47,171 nt of DNA, from NCBI GenBank assembly GCA_030642205.1, contig DAOWOF010000002.1:1-47171 (forward strand). Direction: 5' to 3'. A program made the translations under genes and the position numbers. Within the stretch, counting starts at the first letter, position 1, and every line of letters begins with the position of its first letter. The DNA comes from Desulfobacteraceae bacterium (lineage in GTDB: Bacteria > Desulfobacterota > DSM-4660 > Desulfatiglandales > Desulfatiglandaceae). The notes under the pieces are model-generated. The model was not told where the DNA came from and did not search any database. It saw only the letters and a list, made by a program, of their open reading frames with translations. Below are positions 25,002 to 34,102 of this stretch, piece by piece.

Positions 25002-26245
25002 GACAGAAAATTAACAGCCGATTTACCTGCCAGCCAACCTGAGGAAAAAGCCCACTGTAGATTAAAACCACCGGTATCTGCATCAAGATCAAGGATCTCC
25101 CCTGCAAAAAAAAGGCCTTTCACAATACGAGAACCCATTGTACGTGGATCTATTTCCTTTGTAGAAACTCCCCCGGATGTAATTATAGCCTCGCTAAAAG
25201 GACGAAATCGAATTATCTCCAAACGAAAGTCTTTCAACCACTGACCAAGCCTTTTTCTCTCCCTGGAAGTAACCTGATGAGAAGCTTTATGAATAGAAAT
25301 TTTAGTCATAGAGATACAAACAGGAATTAGTCTCCCTGGTAACAAGCCCTTAAGCAAACTTTGAAATTCTTTTTTGCCATTCAAATCCAGATCCCTTCTT
25401 AATCTGGCATCCAGCTTCTGTTGGTTAAGAGCAGGTTTTAAATCAATAGAAATATATACCTGTTTGTTAGAACAAAGGGCTTTTACAGCCATACGGCTTA
25501 AGGATAAAATAGTGGGTCCTGCCAGGCCATAAGGTCGAAACAACACCTCGCCAAAAGCCTCTGCCGTTTTTTTTTCATCAATCCATAGGGTGGCTCTCAC
25601 ATTGCGTAAATTCACATCACTTAACTGCAATACAATATCACCTGCTGTTTCCATCGGCACTAGAGATGGTTGAACAGGAACAATATAATGGCCATGAGAT
25701 TCTGCCATCAAATACCCATCTCCTGTTGAACCTGTAGCGGGATATGACGCGCCGCCTGTGGCAATAATTACAGCATCAGCAGTAATTATTTGATCGTTTA
25801 GCGCTATTCCTTTAACATAGCCCTGATCTACCAAAAGGCCGCTGACAGACGCTCTTTTCCGGATAATCACACCACAATCACCAGCCCATTTTAAAATAGA
25901 AGCCACAATCTCTCCTGCCCGCCCGCTTTCAGGAAAAACACGCCCGCCACGCTCCACAATTGTGGGAACCCCCAGTTTATTTATAAAGGCAATTAAATCT
26001 GTACTAAAGAAACGGGCAAAGGCCTGCCGGCAAAACCCTCCATCAGGATTAAAGTGTGACAGAAAATCGGAGTAGTCTGCTGTATTTGTAAGGTTACAAC
26101 GGCCTTTACCTGTAATACCCAGTTTAATAGCCGCACGACCCATTTTTTCCAAAACCAGCGTTTTAGCACCTAATAAGGAAGCCTGTCCAGCCGCCATTAA
26201 GCCTGCTGGACCAGCTCCAATCACAATTATCTGATAATCCGACAT
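24992..26245 (-). CDS. HI0933/YhiN-family FAD-dependent oxidoreductase
   Basis: A 417-residue flavoprotein. I chose the ATG at 26245 because it has GGAGT close upstream and begins directly with the FAD-binding motif MSDYQIIVIGAGPAGLMAAG; the longer frame adds 21 unlikely residues. KLGITGKGRCNLTNT, ATGGASYPATGSTGDGY and the C-terminal TSGGVSTKEIDPRTM with WAFSSGWLAGKSA are typical of the HI0933 (AAT/BaiN-like) family. Substrate is not established for the family. It stands alone, convergent with cls. Confidence 0.9.
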   Translation of the reverse strand: MSDYQIIVIGAGPAGLMAAGQASLLGAKTLVLEKMGRAAIKLGITGKGRCNLTNTADYSDFLSHFNPDGGFCRQAFARFFSTDLIAFINKLGVPTIVERGGRVFPESGRAGEIVASILKWAGDCGVIIRKRASVSGLLVDQGYVKGIALNDQIITADAVIIATGGASYPATGSTGDGYLMAESHGHYIVPVQPSLVPMETAGDIVLQLSDVNLRNVRATLWIDEKKTAEAFGEVLFRPYGLAGPTILSLSRMAVKALCSNKQVYISIDLKPALNQQKLDARLRRDLDLNGKKEFQSLLKGLLPGRLIPVCISMTKISIHKASHQVTSRERKRLGQWLKDFRLEIIRFRPFSEAIITSGGVSTKEIDPRTMGSRIVKGLFFAGEILDLDADTGGFNLQWAFSSGWLAGKSAVNFLSQR

Positions 26246-26465
26246 CGATACTCCATTAATATCGACTGGCAATATAGATAAATAGCATATGGCCTCATTT
26301 TTTGACAAATAATAGACATTATTTTATGGTACCACTATAAAGATTATATAAAAGAACTGCTTTCACGGGAATAATGGAAAACGGTAAAATTTTCTTTCTT
26401 TTCTATTATGCCTGCCAGGGCATAGGGTTAATAAATTGATTTACAGGAGGTCTCTGAGAAAAAAT

Positions 26466-27221
26466 ATGCAACAATACAATATTCATCCGATCGTAATGGG
26501 AACTAAAGTCTTCGATAAAGGGATGATGACCTATCAATACGATTATGGCAAACCATATACTATTCCCATATATTCCTGGTATATAGAAGGCGGGGATAAA
26601 AAAATACTTGTAGATACCGGAGAAATGAGTCCTATCTGCTCTGCAGAACGAGAAAAATCAATTAATGGCAAGATCTATACCTTTGAAGAAGGTCTAAAAC
26701 GTTGGGGACTAAACCCAAAGGATATTGACATTATCATTCATACTCATCTTCATAATGATCATTGTGAAAATGACTATAAATGTGAAAACGCAACCATTTA
26801 TGTTCATAAAAAAGAATTAGATCACATACATAACCCCCATCCACTGGATTTTCGCTACCTTGAGGATTATATTGAGGATGTCGAGGCAAATAATCAGCTC
26901 CATATTATTGATAAAGACACGGAGATTATGCCTGGGATACGGGTGATCCATACGCCTGTTCATACCGAGGGAGGACTCACTGTGCTAATTAATACCTCCA
27001 TGGGTCAGGCTGCTATAACCGGTTTCTGTGTAATCATGGAAAATTTTTTCCCTCCAAAACAGATAACCGCCATGGAGATGGATATTATCCCCCCGGGAAC
27101 GATACTAAATCCATACCATGCCTATGATATAATGTTAAATGTTAAAAAAATGGCCGATATCCTTCTGCCATTACATGAACCCGGTTTTGCGAACATTGAT
27201 ACAATTCCAGAGTTAAAATAA
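26466..27221 (+). CDS. AHL-lactonase-like MBL-fold hydrolase
   Basis: A 251-residue metallo-hydrolase from the ATG at 26466; AGGAGG at 26445-26450 is 15 bases away, so an upstream non-ATG start is possible. Zinc motif HTHLHNDHCEND, HTPVHTEGGLTV and a final LPLHEPGF are seen. Where AHL lactonases have a bridging Asp, this has ITGFC, common in the broader 'N-acyl homoserine lactonase family' group. That label comes from homology only; quorum quenching is not implied. A hairpin after the stop separates it from the convergent DnaA-like gene. Confidence 0.8.
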   Translation: MQQYNIHPIVMGTKVFDKGMMTYQYDYGKPYTIPIYSWYIEGGDKKILVDTGEMSPICSAEREKSINGKIYTFEEGLKRWGLNPKDIDIIIHTHLHNDHCENDYKCENATIYVHKKELDHIHNPHPLDFRYLEDYIEDVEANNQLHIIDKDTEIMPGIRVIHTPVHTEGGLTVLINTSMGQAAITGFCVIMENFFPPKQITAMEMDIIPPGTILNPYHAYDIMLNVKKMADILLPLHEPGFANIDTIPELK

Positions 27222-27249
27222 AAAACCTGACCCAGAGAACCAGGTTTTT
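27221..27249. terminator. Bidirectional terminator
   Basis: AAAAACCTG (27221-27229) pairs with CAGGTTTTT (27241-27249) around an 11-base loop, giving a T-run on either strand. It sits between the convergent hydrolase and DnaA-like genes and can end both transcripts. Confidence 0.75.
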
Positions 27250-27302
27250 CAAGACTGAATAAATAACAGTAATTTTACTAAATATCGTTAGCGCTACCAG
27301 CA

Positions 27303-28584
27303 CTATCCTTTCAATAAATCCTGGAGTGTATTAATATCATTCATAATTTCCTTTTTTAGTAACATTTCTTTTTTAACTCGTTTGACAGCATAAATAACAG
27401 TCGAATGATCTTTATTGCCAAATAATTTCCCTATCTGTCCAAAAGAGAGCATTGTATATTGTCTACTAAGATACATTGCAACTTGTCTTGGATAAGAGAA
27501 TGCTCTTTTCTTTTTATTTGATATAAGGTTGGAAAGAGATACATTAAAATGTTCTGCTACTACATTTTGAATGTATGAAACACTAATTTCTTTTAAAGAT
27601 CGATAAGTTAAGGCTGATTTGACTAAAGTTATATCTATTTTATTATTATTCATAGATGCTTTAGCTTCAATATTAATTAATGATTGGGTTAATTGCTTTA
27701 AATCATTGGTAGAATTTGAAAGAAAAAGAATGACATCACCAGGTATAATAAAATTGTCATTTTGGGCTAATTTTTTCAATATGTTAATTTTTATTTTTTG
27801 ACCAGGAACTTGGATTTCTGACAATAGACCACATTCTAAACGCGATTGAAACTGAGGTATAAACCCTTGAATTTTATTTGGAGTACTTGTTCCGGCCAAC
27901 ACAACCTGTTTATTTTGACTATAAAAAGAGTTAAAAAGAAGAATTAATTCTTCTTGTGTCTTTTTTTTTCCACTAAGTAAATGAATATCATCCATAAGAA
28001 GGATATCTAAGCTTAAATAGCTTTCCATGAATTTAGTAAGCTGGTTGTTTTTCTTTGCTATTGAAAATTTTTTAGAAAATGTATCAGCTAAAATATATTT
28101 TGATTTTAATAAAGGTTTTTCATTAGATATATAATTATATATAGCTTTCAATAAATGAGTTTTTCCAAGACTTAATCTAGAATATAAAAAAAGAGGGTTA
28201 TAAACCTTTGAAGGTTTAATGGCTACTTTCAAGGACGAAGAATATGCAAGATTATTGGTTTTGTCTATAATAAAATTATCAAAGTTCTGAATACGTTTAT
28301 CTTGATTGTCATGCTTATTAAAATTTAATTTCGTATCTTGATCCTCCTTTATTTCAGCATTTCTAATTGAAAAAGAAATTCTAGGTGAAATATTGATGTG
28401 ATCCTTAATCATATTTTGGAAATTTGTAATATAATTATCTTTAATCCAATGTGCCTCATATTTATTAGGTACCTCTATTCTAAGAAATTCTGAATACAGA
28501 TTAATCAGTTTTTGTTTGAGATAACCAAGTCATGAATTCAGATTCATTAATTTCAAGTCTTAGCTTTGAATTATCTGATACCAT
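27303..28584 (-). pseudogene. Divergent DnaA paralogue with a frameshift in domain I
   Basis: The main frame (369 codons from an ATG at 28412) is a DnaA-like AAA+ protein: YNPLFLYSRLSLGKTHLLKA (Walker A), DILLMDDIHLLSGKKKTQEE (Walker B), and C-terminal YPRQVAMYLSRQYTMLSFGQ then GNKDHSTVIYAVKRV. Codons upstream of 28412 continue the match (SEFLRIEVPNKYEAHWIKDN) but no start exists in that frame. One frame over, an ATG at 28584 reads MVSDNSKLRLEINESEFMTW, the start of DnaA domain I. Removing one A from the A5 run at 28509-28513 joins the frames into a 426-residue protein. Walker A lacks the usual glycines (SRLSLGKT, not GGVGLGKT) and the DnaA-box motif has K for R (NKDHST), so it is a paralogue rather than the replication initiator. 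It could be a real frameshift, programmed slippage or an assembly error. Confidence 0.75.
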
Positions 28585-28934
28585 AAATTTTAGAAGAAAT
28601 ATTGATGAAGATCAACAAAAATTTTGGATTAGCCCTGGTGTTGATAAACTTTTTACAAGCTACAAGCCCATCATCTGTCTGATTTTATAATAATCCTTTT
28701 GCCTGATCTCTGTGCTCTTATAAAAAAAATGAAGTCGCCCCCCCAGGTGATTAATTTTCTTTGTCTGCATTCTTTAAAAGACATATTGCCTTTTTTTAGG
28801 ACAAAATGATCTTTTGTGGGTTTACAGTATATTTTTGTAATTTAATATCAATGTTGACCTATAAAAACATTATTTATTGTAACTAGTTAGGTAATATTCA
28901 CCGCAATACTAATCAAATAGCTTCAGCCCTGAGA

Positions 28935-29037
28935 GGTTCTTTCTTTACGTATATCTGATTACAGTCATATACATTTCAAATGTTTAATCAGATCTGTATG
29001 TCTGAAACCAGCATCCTTGAAATAGCTTAATAGTTAC
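28935..29037 (+). repeat. Dispersed noncoding repeat, copy C
   Basis: It starts GGTTCTTTCTTTACG and ends CAGCATCCTTGAAATAG plus AATAGTTAC, with the same blocks and nearly the same length (103 vs 106 bases) as the copy at 46937-47042. A GTTTAATCAGAT block in the middle links it to copy A at 6761-6882. Confidence 0.75.
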
Positions 29038-29220
29038 TTATTATTTTATAATATATATATATAATAATAGTAATATGAGGCTGTGAATTTGTTCGAAACT
29101 GACTAAACGTATTGAAACTCTTAATGAAATAACTTTAAAAGTTTCTTTAAAAGTAGTGTCAATTCTATAAATTTATATAAAACTGGTGTGATTAATAGTT
29201 TATTTAGTGTTAATTTAAAG

Positions 29221-29261
29221 TAAATTGTTAGTAAATTGTTAGTAAATTGTTAGTAAATTGT
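29221..29261 (+). repeat. 11-bp tandem repeat, 3.7 copies
   Basis: TAAATTGTTAG is repeated at 29221, 29232 and 29243, with a partial fourth unit TAAATTGT at 29254. The array ends about 8 bases before the ribosome site (GGAGGA, 29270-29275) of cooC. The period is close to one helical turn. Confidence 0.9.
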
Positions 29262-29279
29262 TTTTATATGGAGGACATT

Positions 29280-30023
29280 ATGGCTTATACTGTTGCTTTG
29301 GCAGGAAAAGGTGGGACTGGAAAAACAACTATGGCTGGTTTTTTAATTAAATTTTTTATCAGTAAAGGTAAGGCACCAGTGTTAGCTGTGGATGCGGATG
29401 CTAATGCAAATTTAAATGATATATTGGGTCTTGAAGTATATAAAACACTGGGTGATGCCAGAGACGATATGAAAAGAAATGTTTCCCAAGGCATGACCAA
29501 GGATGTTTTTATGGACATGCGATTACAAGAAGCTGTTATTGAAACAAAGGATTTTGATTTAATAGTAATGGGCCAACCTGAAGGAGCAGGATGCTATTGT
29601 GCTGCTAATACACTTTTAACACAATACCTGGATAAACTAATTGATAATTATAAATATGTAGTTATTGATAATGAAGCTGGAATGGAACATCTGAGTCGTC
29701 TGACAACAAATAATGTTGATGTTTTATTAATTATATCAGATTCAACCAGGAGAGGGATTAAGGCAGCGGCCAGAATTGTGGACCTAACAAATAAATTAAA
29801 CCTGAATATAAGTAAAAAATTGTTAATTGTTAATAGAGTAGAGGAAGATCAAAAGGACTTACTTGAAAAGGTTGCCATGGATTTTCAATTGGAGCTTATC
29901 GGTTTAGTACCTAAAGATAAAGAATTGGAAGAATATGATTTGCGTGGACAAGCTACTATTAATTTAGAAAATGATAATAAGGCTATTCAAACTGCGTTTG
30001 AAATTTTTGAAAAAATATTTTAA
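29280..30023 (+). CDS. cooC: CooC/AcsF-type nickel-insertion ATPase
   Basis: A 247-residue MinD-superfamily ATPase from the ATG at 29280, with GGAGGA at 29270-29275; the longer TTG-started frame would run through the tandem repeat. Walker A is AGKGGTGKTTM (residues 8-18). QPEGAGCYCAANTLL contains the CxC pair that binds nickel at the dimer interface in CooC, and YVVIDNEAGMEHLSR is the family switch region. CooC/AcsF proteins help load Ni into CO dehydrogenase and acetyl-CoA synthase. It is the first gene of the CODH/ACS cluster. Confidence 0.9.
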   Translation: MAYTVALAGKGGTGKTTMAGFLIKFFISKGKAPVLAVDADANANLNDILGLEVYKTLGDARDDMKRNVSQGMTKDVFMDMRLQEAVIETKDFDLIVMGQPEGAGCYCAANTLLTQYLDKLIDNYKYVVIDNEAGMEHLSRLTTNNVDVLLIISDSTRRGIKAAARIVDLTNKLNLNISKKLLIVNRVEEDQKDLLEKVAMDFQLELIGLVPKDKELEEYDLRGQATINLENDNKAIQTAFEIFEKIF

Positions 30024-30074
30024 ATTCACTGTGTACTATATCTTGTTATTATTGTTTTACGCTAACCACATCTT

Positions 30075-30148
30075 GTTCTTTTAAAAAAAAGAACTCTTTG
30101 GAATCCTTGTGAAAATCACTTGACAAGTTATTGTTTTTAATTTAAACA
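30075..30148 (+). promoter_or_regulatory. Weak hairpin and possible promoter between cooC and acsD
   Basis: GTTCTTTT (30075-30082) pairs with AAAAGAAC (30087-30094). Then TTGACA (30120-30125), a 17-base spacer and TAAACA (30143-30148) could be a promoter. The 284-base cooC-acsD gap would suit a separate acsD transcript, but the -10 match is poor. Confidence 0.3.
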
Positions 30149-30307
30149 TTTGATGTATTTATGAAAATAAGGAGTATTCTATACTAATTTGATTGTTCTT
30201 TTTTTCACAATTAAATTTTCTAAAAAAGAAACTTATTATATTACATTATTTAATTTCAAATGAAATATGTAACTTATTAATAAATCTAGATTAAGGAGGT
30301 ATAGGAA

Positions 30308-31855
30308 GTGGCCTTTAATATTCCTAAACAACCCTACGCAGGAATGATAGGGGAAACAACCCTTGGGAAGGGCGATTCTGCTCTTACTATGGGAGGTCAG
30401 AATACATACCCATTTCATCTATTTGAAGGAGAAACTCCAAATGCTCCTAAGATCGCAATGGAAGTATGGGATTATGATCCTTCAGAGGAATGGCCAGCAG
30501 CTGCGATAGAACCATTTAAGGATGTAATTGCCTCGCCTGATGCATGGGCCAAAAAAAATGTAGAAGAAAATGGTGCGGATATGATCGTGCTTCAGCTCAA
30601 AAGTACAGACCCTAATGGCCTTGACAGGGGAGCTGATGAGGCGGCAAAAGTCGCAAAAAAAGTTGCTGACGCTGTTGATGTGCCTTTAATATTATGGGGT
30701 ACAGCTAATAATAATAAAGATGAAGAAGTTCTAAAAAAAATATCAGAATTATGTGAAGGGATGAATGTTACTTTAGGACCAGTTGAAGAGGGTAATTATA
30801 AGGGTGTGGCTGCTAGTGCCATGGGTTATAACCATACAATAATTTCATCTTCGCCAATTGATGTTAATTTGGCAAAGCAGCTTAATATTCTTCTCACCAA
30901 TCTTGGTCTTAAATCAGATAAAATAATTAAAGATCCTACAACTGGCGGGCTAGGTTATGGCCTTGAATATAGTTATTCAGTCATGGAACGAATCCTGATG
31001 GCGGCCTTAACCCAGGAAGATGGTAAATTACAATTCCCAATGATAAATAATGTTGGTAATGAAGTCTGGAAATCTAAAGAGGCCAAGCAAACCATTGATG
31101 AGGCACCAACATCAGGTGATCCCGAGAAAAAGGGTATCATGATGGAGACTGTCGCGGCAGTTGCTTATCTTTTGGCTGGATCCAGTATTGTTATTCTCAG
31201 ACATCCGGAAAGTGTACGTCTGGTTCGTAGTTTTATTGATCTTATGATAAATGGCGGGTCTGCCGGGGATGTAGCTGGCATCAACAAGCTTCTGGACATT
31301 CAGGAAGCTGATTTAATAGCCCTTGCTCCTGAACCAAATCTGGAAATTCCTGAAGACAAGAAAGCTCCAAAGGCCAAAGCAGCTCCAAAGCAGGAAAAGA
31401 AAGCTGCGCCGGAGCCAAAGGTTGAAGAGGTAAAGGCGGCTCCTCCAAAACCTGCAGCAGAGCCAAAGACTGAAGTCAAGGTTGACGAAAAAGCTAAAGC
31501 AGAACTGGAAGCCAAAGCAAAAGCAGAAGCAGAACTTAAGGCTAAGGAAGAGGCTGAAACCAAAGCAGAAGCAGAAGCCAAAGCAAAAGTTGAACTGGAA
31601 GCCAAAGCAGAGGCAGAAGCCAAAGCAGCGGCAGAACTTAAAGCTAAAGCAGAGGCTAAAGCCAAGGCAGAAGAAATTGCCGGGCGAGATGCTGAAGAGG
31701 CAGATCTTCGTCAACAACGCGCCAAAGAAAAAGAAGATCTTGCTGCCAAAAGGGCGGCAACCACAAAGTCTAAAGCAGCAAAGACTGTATCATCGGTAAA
31801 GAAAACAAAACTAGAAAAAATGATGGGTAAATTAAATAAAAGGAATAAACGTTAG
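30308..31855 (+). CDS. acsD: Corrinoid iron-sulfur protein small subunit (AcsD) with long C-terminal tail
   Basis: GTG start with AGGAGG about 8 bases upstream. Residues 1 to about 345 are the CdhD/AcsD TIM-barrel subunit of the corrinoid Fe-S protein, which carries the methyl group to acetyl-CoA synthase: EMWDYDP-like EVWDYDPSEEWP, LILWGTANNNKDEEVLKK, DPTTGGLGYGLEYSYSVMER. Typical AcsD is about 310-330 residues; this one is 515. The extra 170 residues are Lys/Ala/Glu/Pro-rich (KAKAEAEAKAKVELEAKAEA-type repeats), predicted to form a charged helix or coiled coil, ending in a basic tail KLEKMMGKLNKRNKR. The start is well supported, and the tail is in frame without a break. Tail function unknown. 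Confidence 0.92.
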   Translation: MAFNIPKQPYAGMIGETTLGKGDSALTMGGQNTYPFHLFEGETPNAPKIAMEVWDYDPSEEWPAAAIEPFKDVIASPDAWAKKNVEENGADMIVLQLKSTDPNGLDRGADEAAKVAKKVADAVDVPLILWGTANNNKDEEVLKKISELCEGMNVTLGPVEEGNYKGVAASAMGYNHTIISSSPIDVNLAKQLNILLTNLGLKSDKIIKDPTTGGLGYGLEYSYSVMERILMAALTQEDGKLQFPMINNVGNEVWKSKEAKQTIDEAPTSGDPEKKGIMMETVAAVAYLLAGSSIVILRHPESVRLVRSFIDLMINGGSAGDVAGINKLLDIQEADLIALAPEPNLEIPEDKKAPKAKAAPKQEKKAAPEPKVEEVKAAPPKPAAEPKTEVKVDEKAKAELEAKAKAEAELKAKEEAETKAEAEAKAKVELEAKAEAEAKAAAELKAKAEAKAKAEEIAGRDAEEADLRQQRAKEKEDLAAKRAATTKSKAAKTVSSVKKTKLEKMMGKLNKRNKR

Positions 31856-31994
31856 ATTGCCTGATAGACAGATTTGCCTTTTAAGAAAAAAACATCTTGG
31901 CAATACTTTTTTCTAAGAAGACGTACATGCATCTAACCTGCTGAAATGATGCCATTAAATTAATGGATCAGAATAATTATGAGGAGGAACCTCT

Positions 31995-34028
31995 ATGACA
32001 GAAGGAAAAGTAAAGGCAGTTAAACTGGAAAAGAAGCAAAAATTGGCTAATCCGGTTGAGGCTTCAATTGATATTGCATCACAGGAAATGATAGCTCAGG
32101 GCCAAAAACTGGGAGTGGAAACTATCTTTGACAGGGCAGTAAAAATGAAGCCCTGTAATATAGGCGTTCAGGGAACTTGTTGTAAAAACTGCTCTATGGG
32201 ACCATGCCGCCTTCCTCTTCCCAAGGGAGGAATAGAAGGTGAAGATGAAAGAAAAGGTCTTTGTGGGGCAACCGCAAATACAATAGCTGCACGAAATTTT
32301 ATCAGGATGATTGCCGGTGGAGCCGCGGCTCATTCAGATCATGGAAGATGTGTTGCGGAGGTCTTTCTGTCAGTTGCGCGAAAAGAAACAGATGCTTATG
32401 AAATTAAAGATTATGATAAATTATTAGCAGTGGCAGAATATCTGGGTGTAGAAACAACAGTAGAAATAGATGGCGAGATAGAAGATCGTGATCTGGATGA
32501 AGTTACTCTTGAAACGGCAGAAGCTGCTATAAATGAATGGGGTAAGCCTGAAGGGGAGCTCTTGACTCTCAAAAAGGCGCCGAAAGCCCGTTATGAGATA
32601 TGGAAAAAACAAGGCGTGTTGCCACGAAATATTGACAGAGAAATTGTTGAGATAATGCATCGTACCCATATGGGCGTTGATCAGGATTATAAAAACCTTA
32701 TCAAACAGGGCACCAGGGCAGCTATCGCAGATGGCTGGGGTGGTTCAATGCTGGCAACAGATATACAAGACATCCTTTTTGGCACACCATATCCTGTACA
32801 GTCAGAAGCTAATCTTGGCGTTATGAGAGAAGATCATGTTAATCTTATTGTTCATGGACATGAGCCTGTGTTGTCAGAGATGATAGTAGCAGTTGCAGAG
32901 ACACAGGAAATGATTGATTACGCAAAAACAAAAGGGGCCAAAGGCATTCAGTTAAGTGGGATATGTTGTACTGCCAATGAAATGCTTCAGCGTCACGGAA
33001 TTCCCCTGGCAGGCACATTTCTCCAGCAGGAACTGGCTATTATAACCGGAGCCTGTGATGCCATGGTGGTGGATATTCAATGTATTATGCAAAATCTTGC
33101 CAATGTAGCAAAATGTTTTCATACAAAACTGATAACAACTCACCCTATTGCCAAAATGGAGCAGGATAATGTTATTCATATTGAGTTTGATGAACATCAT
33201 GCACTGGAAGATGCCAAACGTATTGTAAAAATGGCTATTGATAATTTTGAAAAACGAGGCGCCGAGGTTATGATTCCTCAACATAAAGCGTCCGTAGTGG
33301 CCGGTTTTGGCGTTGAATCCATTGAATACCATCTTGGCGGGACTTTTCGTGGCACCTATTATACCTTGAATGATAATATAATAAATGGTCGTATTCGTGG
33401 TGTTGCCGGAGTTGTAGGCTGCAATAATGCGAGAACAAGACATAATGAGGGACATTTACTTGTTGTCAAGGAACTCATTAAAAATGATGTAATTGTTCTT
33501 ACAACCGGATGCACTGCCATTGCATGCGCGATGGAAGGTCTTCTAACGCCTGAAAGCGCTGCTGTTTATTGTGGTCCTGGACTTGCTGAGGTTTGTGAGA
33601 CGGTTGGTATTCCTCCTGTGCTTCATTTGGGCTCCTGTGTTGATAATAGCAGAATCCTCCTGGCAGCAACAGAAGTAATCAAGGCTGGTGGACTTGGAAA
33701 CGATATAAGTGATTTCCCTGTGGCTGGAAGCGCTCCTGAATGGATGAGTGAAAAGGCAATAAGTATTGGACATTATTTTGTTGTTTCTGGTGTATATACA
33801 GTTTTTGGCGTTACCTTGCCTACATCGGGAGCTCCTGTATTCCATAATTATATAACTAAGGAACTTGAAGATATTTATGGCGGGATGTGGGATGTCGAGA
33901 CTGATCCTATTAAACATGCCCATATGATGATTGCTCATATAGACAAGAAACGTAAAGAACTCGGTATTGACAGGGCAAGAGAGAGAGTTATGATGGACAT
34001 GGCAAGTCGCCAGGCCCTTGAAACATAA
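31995..34028 (+). CDS. acsA: CO dehydrogenase catalytic subunit of the CODH/ACS complex
   Basis: A 677-residue Ni-Fe-S CO dehydrogenase, reducing CO2 to CO for ACS. The N-terminal Cys motif CCKNCSMGPCRLP (about residues 63-75) binds the B and D clusters. HSDHGRCVAEVF, GICCTANEMLQRHG, TTGCTAIACAMEG and HLGSCVDNSRIL supply ligands near the C cluster. RARERVMMDMASRQ ends the protein. Length equals the Moorella AcsA subunit. GAGGAGG precedes the ATG. It lies between acsD and acsB, as expected for a bacterial-type complex. Confidence 0.96.
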   Translation: MTEGKVKAVKLEKKQKLANPVEASIDIASQEMIAQGQKLGVETIFDRAVKMKPCNIGVQGTCCKNCSMGPCRLPLPKGGIEGEDERKGLCGATANTIAARNFIRMIAGGAAAHSDHGRCVAEVFLSVARKETDAYEIKDYDKLLAVAEYLGVETTVEIDGEIEDRDLDEVTLETAEAAINEWGKPEGELLTLKKAPKARYEIWKKQGVLPRNIDREIVEIMHRTHMGVDQDYKNLIKQGTRAAIADGWGGSMLATDIQDILFGTPYPVQSEANLGVMREDHVNLIVHGHEPVLSEMIVAVAETQEMIDYAKTKGAKGIQLSGICCTANEMLQRHGIPLAGTFLQQELAIITGACDAMVVDIQCIMQNLANVAKCFHTKLITTHPIAKMEQDNVIHIEFDEHHALEDAKRIVKMAIDNFEKRGAEVMIPQHKASVVAGFGVESIEYHLGGTFRGTYYTLNDNIINGRIRGVAGVVGCNNARTRHNEGHLLVVKELIKNDVIVLTTGCTAIACAMEGLLTPESAAVYCGPGLAEVCETVGIPPVLHLGSCVDNSRILLAATEVIKAGGLGNDISDFPVAGSAPEWMSEKAISIGHYFVVSGVYTVFGVTLPTSGAPVFHNYITKELEDIYGGMWDVETDPIKHAHMMIAHIDKKRKELGIDRARERVMMDMASRQALET

Positions 34029-34102
34029 TAGGATTAGATCAATAAAATCTATATTAATAACGAAATAATGGATTCAATAAATCCTCAACGAAGGAGGAAT
34101 AT

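Larger units (their letters stand above)
28585..29279. other. 695-bp intergenic region upstream of the acs operon
   Basis: No gene accepted. It contains dispersed-repeat copy C (28935-29037), an AT dinucleotide run near 29050-29065 and an 11-bp tandem repeat (29221-29261) just before cooC. The promoter of the acs operon must lie in or near this region, but I see no clear sigma-70 or sigma-54 match. Confidence 0.6.

Noticed and set aside
26466..27221. Quorum-quenching lactonase
   Set aside because: The family name is broad; the bridging Asp position is Cys (ITGFC) and no quorum-sensing genes are nearby, so only a generic hydrolase is claimed.
28532..28690. Plus-strand 52-codon ORF starting MNSDSLISSLSFEL
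   Set aside because: It lies opposite the newly recognised domain I start of the DnaA-like gene and has no clear ribosome site, so it is best explained as an antisense shadow.
29221..29261. CRISPR array
   Set aside because: Units are 11 bp and contiguous with no spacers, and there are no cas genes.
31281..31717. Long Ala/Ser- and Cys/Phe-rich ORFs antisense to the acsD tail
   Set aside because: These arise from the Lys/Ala/Glu repeat read on the other strand or frame; no starts or context support them.
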